In this document: positions 29,570-37,932 of the stretch, piece by piece
Position numbering within the stretch: position 1 is the stretch's first letter
How the letters are laid out: every line of letters begins with the position of its first letter
DNA from: Prorocentrum cordatum
Taxonomy: Eukaryota; Sar; Dinophyceae; Prorocentrales; Prorocentraceae
NCBI GenBank assembly: GCA_963575745.1
Contig: CAUYUJ010015305.1
Location: forward strand, 17,640 to 81,639
Direction of reading: 5' to 3'
Length of the DNA: 64,000 bases
Notes under the pieces: generated by a model
What the model was told of the DNA's origin: nothing
What the model saw: only the letters and a program-made list of their open reading frames with translations
The model's database searches: none
Made by a program: the position numbers and the translations under genes

Positions 29570-30592
29570 ATCGAAGACGTAAATAGTGTTCTGGCTCTGG
29601 TCCGCCTCGGCTTTCAGGCGATCGGCCTTGCTCCTGGCTTGCTTGCTGCAAGATTCTCTCCAGCGCCCTTTGTCCCGACAGTTCGAGCATCTCGATATCC
29701 TTCTGAAGTCACATCGTAGGAGACGGCGTGTCTTGTTGACCTGACCATTGCCGCCTGACTTGCCTTCTCGTCGTCGGTCGAAGAGGTCGCGATCTACCCT
29801 CGTGTGTTTTTTCCTGTGGCGGGGTTCCTGCTACGTCTTGCGTCTGCTGGACGTCGCAGCCCCCGCAAGAACATATACGATTTCGTCTTCCGCCATATGC
29901 TGATCGTCCAAAGACTCCAAGATGGCGTTCAGCTCGTCCTCGTCGTACTCGATCTCCTAGATGCCATTGCACTGCACTTCGTCATCATTCTCGTCAGGCC
30001 CCTCCTAATCCCCAGGGTAGCCCACAAATGTCGGTATCGAGCTCGTCGCGGCCGACGTCTTCGGCAATAGCTTTTGGTCACACATATCGAGCTCCAGAAT
30101 TGCGCTCCTGACTGAGGCGAAATCCTTCTTTCGATTCAGCATGTTTCTCATGTTGATGCGAGCCTGCACCGTCAAGCCACGTCCCTCCTCGTATTACCTC
30201 GCTTTCACCGAGTCGGGTAGCACGAGCCCGGCTATGCGCTCGGCCGTCACCAGCTGGCTGCCACGGCGAAATATGCAATCCGTCAGGTTTTCGCCCAGTC
30301 TGATGGCAAAGTAAAACATCGCTTTATTCTGGGCCTCTCTCTCTCTGTCTCCTGTGCGCTGCCCCTTGAGCAGCTCTAGGTGTCCAATCAGCTGGGAGAG
30401 GCCGTCAATCGAATCTAACGAACTCTTAATCGCCTGGAACTTTGACTGCAGCTCCACTGGACAAGTCTCTAGAACGCGTCCTGCTTGCACTTCGGGTCGG
30501 AAGACCGCCCTCGACTTCCAGGGCCATTCCAGTCCAAGCCACGGTGGCGGAGCCGTGTAGTCCTTGTCCGGCGGAGGGTCACGTTCCTTCAC
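29570..30592 (-). pseudogene. Decayed retroelement gag with mutated zinc knuckle
   Basis: A single minus-strand frame continues from 30592 to about 29570 through four stops: TAA at 30194-30196, and TAG at 30005-30007, 29957-29959 and 29831-29833. Its composition stays natural: PPPWLGLEWPWK at the start, then LPDSVKAR, RINMRNMLNRKKDF, an acidic EIEYDEDELNAILESLDD stretch, and a basic region ending in RCSNCRDKGRWRESC. The last is a CCHC zinc knuckle (29648-29689) in which the His is Arg. Gag-like start, acidic middle and C-terminal zinc knuckle are what dinoflagellate copia/gypsy gags show, so I infer a dead gag. It is not similar by eye to the gag at 6.7-8.0 kb. The alternative is a host gene remnant. 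Confidence 0.6.
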
Positions 30593-31007
30593 CGACGGCC
30601 CCCACGTCTCGTTCCACGCTCACGTTCCCCAGCTCGGGCTGCCAACTCCAGCCTGACCCCCGCAAGTCCGAAGTCCCCTTGGAGCTCGCGCCGGCTGCGG
30701 CGTCGTCCTGGGGTCCGTCGGCGGCCGCCGCCGACGTCGTCCTCGGTGGAGTGGAAGGCTTGTCCACCGGGTCGGTGCCACCGAACTGGTCAGTGGCGGG
30801 GTCCCGGCGACACCCATGGGCTCTTGGCGGCCGAACGCACTGCGCGTCACCCGCGGCGTCCTGCGACCCGTGCCCGTTGACACCCTCCTGATCCCCTGCG
30901 GCCTCGCCCGCGCTCTGGCTACCACTGTCGGCTGGCATGGGAGTGTCAGAGATCACATCGACAAGCGAAAGATATCTGTCAGCACGCTTGGGAACGCACG
31001 AGATCAA
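30579..31007 (-). pseudogene. Possible N-terminal part of the gag remnant, out of frame
   Basis: A 142-codon frame overlaps the start of the gag remnant in another frame. It is polar and low-complexity (Gly, Ala, Asp, Ser) and ends VSVERDVGAVGEGT. In the neighbouring frame the same bases read NETWGPSVKERDPPPDKDY, which flows into the remnant, so a frameshift near 30600-30615 may have split one ORF. Weakly supported. Confidence 0.35.
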
Positions 31008-31109
31008 CGCAGTCCTTGGGCACGCCAGTGCCCCGCAAGCCTAAATGGCTGTGGAGAGCATGTATGTCACAAAGTGCACACAGAGGGGAGGGAAGGAGGG
31101 TTCACACAG

Positions 31110-31400
31110 AACAGGGTGGAGAAGAAGGAGAGGAGGAGGGGGAGGGAGAGGAGGAGGAAGAGAGCTGAGAAGGGAGGTCGACGCGTTGGGCGGCGGACCA
31201 GCGCACAAACGAGGTGGAAGGTCACGAACAGGCCGATGAGCAGGAACGCCGTTCCTGGCAACCGCCCGGGCTGTGGCCAGGCCGACGGTCACCCAATGAC
31301 GGTGACGACGACGACGACGACGCCGGAGGAGGAGGAGGAGGAGGAGGAGGAGGAGGAGGAGAAGGAGGGGGAGGAGGAGGAGGAGGAGGAGGAGGAGGAG
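31110..31400. repeat. GGA-rich sequence up to the assembly gap
   Basis: GGA/AGG stretches at 31105-31165 and a near-pure (GGA)n at 31325-31400 ending at the Ns; a short (GAC)n lies at 31300-31322. Confidence 0.9.
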
Positions 31401-31500
31401 NNNNNNNNNNNNNNNNNNNNNNNNNNNNNNNNNNNNNNNNNNNNNNNNNNNNNNNNNNNNNNNNNNNNNNNNNNNNNNNNNNNNNNNNNNNNNNNNNNNN
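31401..31500. other. Assembly gap (100 N)
   Basis: Exactly 100 Ns, the conventional length for a gap of unknown size, between a GGA array and a TAC array. Confidence 0.99.
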
Positions 31501-31514
31501 CTACTACTACTACG

Positions 31515-31545
<31 letters not shown>

Positions 31546-31547
31546 CG

Positions 31548-31579
<32 letters not shown>

Positions 31580-31598
31580 GACTACTACTACTACTACG

Positions 31599-31642
<44 letters not shown>

Positions 31643-31728
31643 GACTACGACTACGACTACTACGACTACTACGACTACTACGACTACTACGACTACTACT
31701 ACTGCTACTGCTACTACTACTGCTACTA

Positions 31729-31760
<32 letters not shown>

Positions 31761-31797
31761 ACGACTACTACTACTACTACTGCTACTACTACTACTA

Positions 31798-31829
<32 letters not shown>

Positions 31830-31860
31830 ACGACTACGACTACTACTACTACGACTACGC

Positions 31861-31900
<40 letters not shown>
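31501..31900. repeat. (TAC)n/(GAC)n compound triplet array
   Basis: About 400 bases of strict triplets alternate CTA, CGA and rare CTG steps. Frames through it give only Thr, Tyr/Asp, Ser/Arg or Val runs. Confidence 0.97.
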
Positions 31901-31904
31901 TCGT

Positions 31905-33055
31905 CGTCCTTCCCATTTTCTCCTCGGTCTTCGCCTCCCCTCCCTAACAGCCTTCATGAGCGATGTCGCCCTCGCCCTGCCACGGCACGAGCTCGCGGCT
32001 GCCACCAATGCCGGCGGCGGCCGATATCTCGGTGTCCGTCTGGAAGCCCCCTCTCTTGAAGCGCGAAACCTGGCGGACCGCTCGCTGGGTGCTAAACGCC
32101 AAAGACAAGAGTCATGGAACAGACAGGAAGCCCAGATTGACCCATCCCCAGGCCGCAGGAGGAGGAGGAGGAGGAAGAGGAGGACGAGGAGAAGGAGGAG
32201 GAGGAGGAGGAGAAAAAGGAGGAGAGGGGGGGGAGGGGGGAGTGCAAGCTTGGCGCGATCGCGCCATATCTGACGTCCTACCCGTCCCTCGCATCCCTTA
32301 CCATGGCGTAGATGTCCTCTCTATTCGGACATTCGGATGTCGAGACGGGCACTGATCGCGAGAGGGTACGCGATGCATGGTACACCACGGCCTGGCATGG
32401 CGTAGAGGAGCACGGCAAAACGTAACATGCCATAGCATGGCGTGGCATTGCGCAGTGAAGCATTGCATCTCAAAGCATTGCAACGCAAAGCATGGCATCG
32501 CACAGCGGCGCAGACAGCAGCGCCGCAAAACATGACATGGCATGGCGCCGGGCTCGTTGGAGTGTAAGTGGATCGTGGGTAGTTGGATCGTGTGAGAGGT
32601 CTGGGCCGGTGTGGAGTCGTTGCTCCATGTCTAGCTCCTTGGGCTCCCCGAGAAGCACCACACAAGGCGGAGTTGATAGAGAGCACCCGTTGGCTGTGCT
32701 TCCAACATCGCTTTCTCAACTCAGAAACGGGGTTCCCGTTTGATCTTTCCTGAAAACGACGACGCCCCAAAGTGGGGGCCCCAAAAATCACCGAATCGAC
32801 ACCGAATGTGTAATCACTTCCGGTGATTTTATCGGGGGGGGACATGTTCTAGATTTTGGGGTCTATCTGGAAGCAGCGGGAACACGATTTCGAACAACCA
32901 GAGGCGCAGAAATGGGGCCAGCGCTTCGGCGGGAACAACATTTTGAACAGCAGAAGCACTAGCGAAAATCCATTGCCCAGAAGTCCTGCGTGTAAAAAAA
33001 CCGTAACCGGAGGGGGTCGGATGTCTTCCGGACGTCATCAGGGGATGGAGGAGAG
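31905..33055. other. Spacer with GGA tract and CATGGC-type repeats, no gene seen
   Basis: A GGA tract lies at 32157-32240. About 32370-32550 is enriched in GCATGGC, GCATTGC and CATGGCATGG motifs, giving Met/Cys-rich minus frames. The remainder shows nothing recognisable. Confidence 0.6.
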
Positions 33056-33060
33056 TACAC

Positions 33061-33220
33061 TCGACCACGATAGTAAGGATGCGCGGCAAGGATGCAAGGG
33101 CCTTGGAACGCCATGTTGACGTTTTCCGTGCCGCAGAATGCCGAAGGATGCCGAATACCAAAGGGGCAAGGATGCAAGGGTAGCCTTGGAACGTTGCCCC
33201 ATCCTTACTATCATGGTTGA
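33061..33220. mobile_element. TIR element family T4, 160 bp
   Basis: Left end TCGACCACGATAGTAAGGAT and right end ATCCTTACTATCATGGTTGA are inverted repeats with two mismatches. Inside, GGCAAGGATGCAAGGG and CCTTGGAACG occur twice as a direct repeat. A single copy is seen. Confidence 0.65.
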
Positions 33221-33354
33221 CTGTGGCATTCATAATGTAATTGTGGAGTGGGAGGGGGAGGGAGAAGGGGGAGGCGGAGGATGGCGAGGGCCGAACGCTC
33301 GTGCCTCCTCTGAGAGTGACAGCCATTGGGGAGGGACTGGCTCATGGGGATGGT

Positions 33355-33547
33355 CGGGCCGGGCGAAAGGGGGGGATAGCAAAGGGGGGGGTTGAGAATC
33401 AGCTCACGTAGCTGATTTTCTCGGCGCCTCCCGGCGCCAGAGGCGGCCATGTATCGAGGAATGGGCCCCTCGGTGGGGCTGAAACCAGCTGCACGCAGCA
33501 GATTTCGTAACCCCCCCTTTCCCTATCCCCCCCTTTCATTCGGCCCG
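33355..33547. mobile_element. Foldback element family T5, about 50-bp arms
   Basis: Left arm: CGGGCCGGGCGAAAGGGGGG, then ATAGCAAAGGGGGGGGTT and AATCAGCT. Right arm in reverse complement: CGGGCCGAATGAAAGGGGGG, ATAGGGAAAGGGGGGGTT and AATCTGCT. The interior is GC-rich and carries a small CAGCTCACGTAGCTG palindrome. Confidence 0.7.
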
Positions 33548-33558
33548 AGATGAGACCT

Positions 33559-33727
33559 CGACCTTGAATCGGCGATGCGTCGCCGCTGGATCGGCGATGG
33601 GCCGCGGTAGGGAAACCGCACGTTCCTGGGCGGGGTGGGGTATCGGGGTCCCATTGGCGATTCATGGGCGATCGGCTGTCGATGCGCCCCCCCCTGAGCC
33701 TAGCCCCTCCCATCGTTGCCCCTGGCT
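33559..33727 (+). mobile_element. ATCGGCGAT-core element family T7, copy 1 (left end missing)
   Basis: It contains GAATCGGCGATGCGTCGCCG, GGAAACCGCACGTTCCTGG and the right end CCCCCCTGAGCCTAGCCCC. The left TIR is absent and the T5 element ends 12 bases upstream. Confidence 0.65.
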
Positions 33728-34121
33728 CTGCCTGGTACCCATGAGCACGGCATGGGAAATTGCATACACACACATTCTCGGTGAGAAGATCCTCGCCCGT
33801 GCACCGGCGACGTTCAACAATGACGGGGGGTGGGGCGAAGAGTGGCCTTCTCAGAAAGCATGGCGCGAGCTTCTCACAATGGCTCGGAGGTGCTGCAGAG
33901 GGCTTCTAAGGGGGGCACGAGGGCTTCAAAACCAGACACTACCTGGCGCCCGAAGGCAGGGCACAGGAAGTCCAGTCGGTGAGAAGCTCCTCCGCCGCGC
34001 ATCGGCGGCGCGCAGAAAAGGGGGCTGAGGGAGGGGGAAGGCCATCTCGGAACGGAGGGGTCGGGCTTCGCAGAAGGGCCAAGATGCCTCGGGTGAAACA
34101 CCTTAGAAAGCAGCAAGGCTC

Positions 34122-34324
34122 CAATGAGGGGAACGTTCGGGGGGAGCCGGCTCAGGGGGGGGGGGGGGGGGGCAATCGTCACCTGGAATCGGCGATACAT
34201 CGCCGATAGATCGGCGATAGGCCCCCGATAGCGAAACCGCAGGTTCCTGGTCGGCGATGTCTGGGCGATTGGGGGTCGATGCATCCGCCCCTGAGCCTAC
34301 TTCCCCCAGCGATGCCCCTGACTC
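34122..34324 (+). mobile_element. ATCGGCGAT-core element family T7, copy 2 (complete)
   Basis: Left end GAGCCGGCTCAGGGGGGG and right end GCCCCTGAGCCTACTTCCCC are inverted. The core reads GGAATCGGCGATACATCGCC, then GATAGATCGGCGATAGGCC and GCGAAACCGCAGGTTCCTGG. This is the copy with both termini. Confidence 0.7.
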
Positions 34325-34347
34325 AAACAAGCAACACTGCTCTTAAC

Positions 34348-34812
34348 GGATCGCGACGCCACGCGCGCCTTCCTTCATCTGAATGGGTCCTGCCAACCCC
34401 CCTCACACTCCCCCTTGTCACTTCTCCCATCTAACGGATCGCGACGCTGTGCGCGATTTCCGCCATCCGGGCTGAGTCCTGCCCACCCACTCACACTCCC
34501 TTGATGTTTCTCCCGACTGTCGGATCACAACACTTTGCGCGCTTTTCGTCATCCGGGCTGGGGCCAGCCAACCTCATTCACACTCACACCTGTTACCTCA
34601 CCCAACCAACGGATCGCGACGCTACGCGCGCTTTCCGTCATCTGGGGCGGGTCGTGCCAACCTTCATCACACTCTCCCTTGTTATTTCTCCTGACTGGTG
34701 GATCGCGACGCTGTGCGCGCTTTCCGTCATCTTGGGAAGGTCATGCCAACCCCCCCCACGCTCCCCCTTGTCATTTCTCCCGACTGGCAGATCGCGACGC
34801 TGTGTCCTCCGC
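34348..34812 (+). repeat. 88-bp satellite (about 5.3 units)
   Basis: The anchor CGGATCGCGACGCTGTGCGC recurs every 87-89 bases, near 34348, 34436, 34523, 34611, 34700 and 34789. Each unit holds TTTCCGTCATC and CACACTCCCCCTTGT. Confidence 0.9.
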
Positions 34813-34827
34813 CAGACCTTCTGGGCG

Positions 34828-34945
34828 TTCTGACCAGGATTTCGAAGCGACTCCAGCGGTGGCGACGAGGGCCTCCCGAAAGGCCGAGAAAACAGAAAAC
34901 ATGCAAAAAATAACGGTATGGGTACCTCTTCCTCCCCCGACGCTT
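34828..34945 (+). repeat. Dispersed repeat R4, copy 1
   Basis: GACCAGGATTTCGAAGCGA, GCGGTGGCGACGAGGGCC, GAGAAAACAG and GGGTACCTCTTCCTCC occur in the same order at about 40540-40655. Confidence 0.65.
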
Positions 34946-35139
34946 TCCGTCATCCTCCGCCCCCTGTGGTTTGCCACAGAGGTGCACGCCGTGCTAAAGC
35001 TCTTCTGAAGAGTTGTTGTTCTTGTTCGAGGTTCCCAGTGGGGTCTCGGCCTGGCGCGCCGCCGCCCCGTGAGGAGCCGTACACTTCCCGATTCGCCGTC
35101 TCTCTTCCTGCGCGAGACGGCCCCTGGGATGGCCGTGGC

Positions 35140-35720
35140 ATCCAAGACGGCTACGATGGCCCCAAGAGAGCCCGAGATGGCCTCAGGATGTCTCCAGGAC
35201 CGCCCGTGCCCAAGATGCATCCAGGTCGGCCCAAGATCGGCCCAAGAGAGCCCCAGATGGCCTCAAGATGTCTCCAAGGTGGCCCCAGGCGGCCCAGAGC
35301 CTCCTAAGAGGCCTCGAAGGCGCCAGGACGGCCCGAAGATGCCAACATCATGTTCCGACGGTGTTTGATGGATCCTGGCGTTTGCTCATTTTCGGCGGTC
35401 CGACGGCCCAAGACGGCCTCAGTGGCCACCAAGATGGCCCCAAGAGCGCCAAAGAGGGCTCAAAGATGGCCCCATGACGGCCCAAGAGGCCCCCTAAGAC
35501 GGCCCCACGACGGCCCCACGACGGCCCAGGAGACCTCCAAGACGCCCAAGATGACCTCCAAGCGGCCCTGAAGAACCCAAAGAGGGCCCAGCGAGCCCCC
35601 CAAGACGGTTTCCGACGGCGTCAGACGGGCCAGGAATGCCCAAGTCGCAGATTGCACAACGTCCGCCCCCAAGAGGCCAGCAGGCGCCCAGGAGGTCACA
35701 AGAGTGCCCCAAAAGCTCCG
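35140..35720 (+). repeat. Degenerate AAGATGGCC-type short tandem repeat
   Basis: About 580 bases of loosely phased 10-15 bp units around CCCAAGATGGCC and AAGACGGCCC. Related short stretches lie at 46300-46510 and 51600-51680. The Leu/Gly/Trp-rich minus frames here are a by-product. Confidence 0.75.
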
Positions 35721-36115
35721 AAGAGGCATCCCCTCCTCTCTTTTCCTCCCTCTCGTCCTATTTCTCTTCCTCCCCCAAGTGTTCCCCGAAGGGTTCCCAA
35801 AACGGCTGGGGGAACACCCAGTCCGATAGCGTGGCCGAGCCCTGGTCACCACGTTCGGCCACAGAAGAGCTTCAAAGCAACGGGGGGCAGCGGTGATTCG
35901 ACGCAGGCGTCTTCAGTACATCGAGACGGTCTCGATGTGCTGAAACCAGCCTTGGGGCAAGGGTCGGGACTTCGGGAATCGCGTATGGCAAAAAGGCAGT
36001 CTATCGCATGTCTGAATCTCTTTCGCGCCGAGCGTCTTCGCGCCCAGTTCTGGGCCCCTCAAAGATCGTCTCATGGCCACGAGCAAGCTTGTGAGCAAGC
36101 CCTGGGTCCGGCGAC

Positions 36116-36298
36116 AACCCGGGTTATCGGGCTTGCCCCCGCTCCCCCCCCTTCTCAGGATAACCTAACCTTGCTGGTTGTGCAGGTTCGGGGTGGTGGG
36201 GCGCGGACATATGCAGGGCTGCCCACAGCGCGAAGGTTAGGTTATCGGCCGACCCCCTCCTCCCCCCCCCCTCGGATAACTTGGGTTATCGCCGATTC
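36116..36298. repeat. Paired GGTTATCGG...GGATAACC palindromic units
   Basis: GGTTATCGGGCTTGCCCCCG...CAGGATAACCTAACCTT is followed after about 60 bases by AAGGTTAGGTTATCGGCCG...CTCGGATAACTTGGG. Each unit is bounded by GGTTATC/GATAACC and the two are direct copies of one another with inverted ends. Confidence 0.6.
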
Positions 36299-36593
36299 AA
36301 AAGAAAAAAAAACGGTCTCTTGGGGGGCGCGGGGGGGGGCGCTGGCGGCGCCTCCTGCTGCAGCGGCTGCACACCCGCAGCGGAGACCTCTGCGGCGGGC
36401 GGGAGGCGTGTGCGGTCGCGCTCGCGCGCGCGCGAAGCCGCCCCGAGGCGCAGAGATCCGAGGAGAAACTTGCTGCGTCGGCGGCTCGGCAGGAGGGACT
36501 GCGCCGGCGAGCAGAGCGAAACGGCGCAGCGTCAGGCGAGGTCAGCCACCATGCCGCAGGGAGGAAGGGCGACGAGGCGACGCCGAGGAGAGG

Positions 36594-36795
36594 TTAGGAA
36601 ACAACTGCTGGGAGGTCTTCGCCGGAAAGACTAAGCAAGGAGGATTAAGCCCCATTGCGGGGCTGTTACGCCAGAGTGGGTTTCGGATCAAGCGGGACTG
36701 AGCCGGATCAAGCGGGATTCAGCGGGATAAACCGTGATTAAGCCGGACTTCGGACCAGGGCATAATCAGAATTTGACCTCCCAGGAGTTGCATCC
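36594..36795 (+). mobile_element. MITE family T8, copy 1 (202 bp)
   Basis: The left end TTAGGAAACAACTGCTGGGA and right end TCCCAGGAGTTGCATCC are inverted repeats over about 21 positions with three mismatches. The interior repeats GCCGGATTAAGCGGGATTCA-like decamers. TTA directly precedes GG in all three copies that have a left end. Confidence 0.78.
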
Positions 36796-36989
36796 AGAGA
36801 GCGGGGAGAGGCGGGAGCCGGGACCCGAGGAGAAACGCGGACCACCACCACCGAGAACCCATCAGTGGGGGGGGGCGCCGACCCGTTGGCGGCGGCACGC
36901 CTGGGCGTCCCCCCGAGACAGGACGGCGCTCGGGCGTGCCACCGCCGAGGGGCCGGCACCGAACCGATGGGTTCTCGGCGGCGGTGGTC

Positions 36990-37197
36990 TTAGGAGGCAA
37001 CGACTGGGAGGTTTTCGCCGGAGGGATTCAAAAAGATCAAGCCCCATTTGGGGGCTGTTACGCCGGAGTGGGCCTCGGATTAAGTTGGATCGAACGGGAT
37101 TTAGCGGGATTGAGCCGGATTAAGCGGGATTCAGCGGGATTAAGCCGGATTTCGGACCAGGGCAAAATCAGAATTTGACCTCCCAAAAGTTGCATCC
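36990..37197 (+). mobile_element. MITE family T8, copy 2 (208 bp)
   Basis: Left end TTAGGAGGCAACGACTGGGA; right end CCCAAAAGTTGCATCC. The interior matches copy 1 in order (GGGGCTGTTACGCC, CGGATTAAGCGGGATTCAGC, CGGACCAGGGC, AATTTGACC). Confidence 0.8.
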
Positions 37198-37204
37198 GAA
37201 ACTG

Positions 37205-37375
37205 ACTGAAGTCAGGAGAGGCTAAATCCAGACGGAGCGAGCCCAGACGGAGGCCGAGTACTCCGTGCGGACTTACTCCGAACGGACTCCGCATCCCATC
37301 AGGAGAAGCCAAATCCAGAAGACGCCCAGACGGAGGCCGAGCACTCTGTACGGACAAACTCCGCACGGACTTCGC
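37205..37375 (+). repeat. Tandem pair of about 93-bp units
   Basis: GCCCAGACGGAGGCCGAG, then ACTC-GT-CGGAC and ACTCCG, appears at about 37240 and again at about 37325. Confidence 0.55.
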
Positions 37376-37379
37376 CTGC

Positions 37380-37930
37380 TTTGACGTGGCAACCTCAAGG
37401 TGGAAAGAACCGCTACTGCGCTGAGACTACGTTCGCCTGTGGGGCTCGTTAGTCCGCACCCGAGCCCGAGATGGCAGCAGTGCGCGAGCGATCTACAGTC
37501 ATGATGCGGTAGCAACGAAACCTGGCTCTACGTGTCCTTGCGACACCCTGCCCCCCGATGAAGGGGGGGGGAGGGGGGGCCGGCTCCGGCCCGGCCCCCC
37601 TCCTCGGACCTCCGTTGCCGCGCGCTCCGCGGCGCGCGCCAGCGCGCGCGGCGGGCGGCTAATCTAGGCACTTCATACGCGTTCCGCGTCGGGCGGGTCC
37701 GCGTCAGGAAAGGGCCAACCTTCCACCATCACTACCATAGGTAATTAGGGCGGGGGAGAAAGGCGGATGGGAAGGCCCTCCTCCTCCTCCTCCTCCTCCT
37801 CCTCCTCCTCCTCCTCCTTCTTCTTCCCACAGCCCTGAGGGGCCAACGTCTGAGGTGTCCACACATGCATACGTCAGCGGTGAGATAGGCGGCAAGTATA
37901 GCGGGGGACGAGGAGAGCAGCAATGGCCAG
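37380..37930. other. Spacer with one-sided T3 border and CCT array, no gene seen
   Basis: CACCATCACTACCATAGGTA at 37728 resembles the left border of T3, and a (CCT)n array follows at about 37778-37820. The rest shows nothing recognisable. Confidence 0.5.
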
Positions 37931-37932
37931 CA

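Noticed and set aside
30816-32273. A 485-codon plus frame with long poly-Thr
   Set aside because: It runs through GGA, the N gap and the TAC array; the Thr/Glu runs come from triplet composition.
34348-34812. Regularly spaced repeats that could suggest a CRISPR array
   Set aside because: Whole 88-bp units are similar with no unique spacers; this is a satellite, and the DNA is eukaryotic.
35140-35720. AAGATGGCC words as spliced-leader or gene-start remnants
   Set aside because: They do not match the dinoflagellate spliced leader and recur as a degenerate short tandem repeat.
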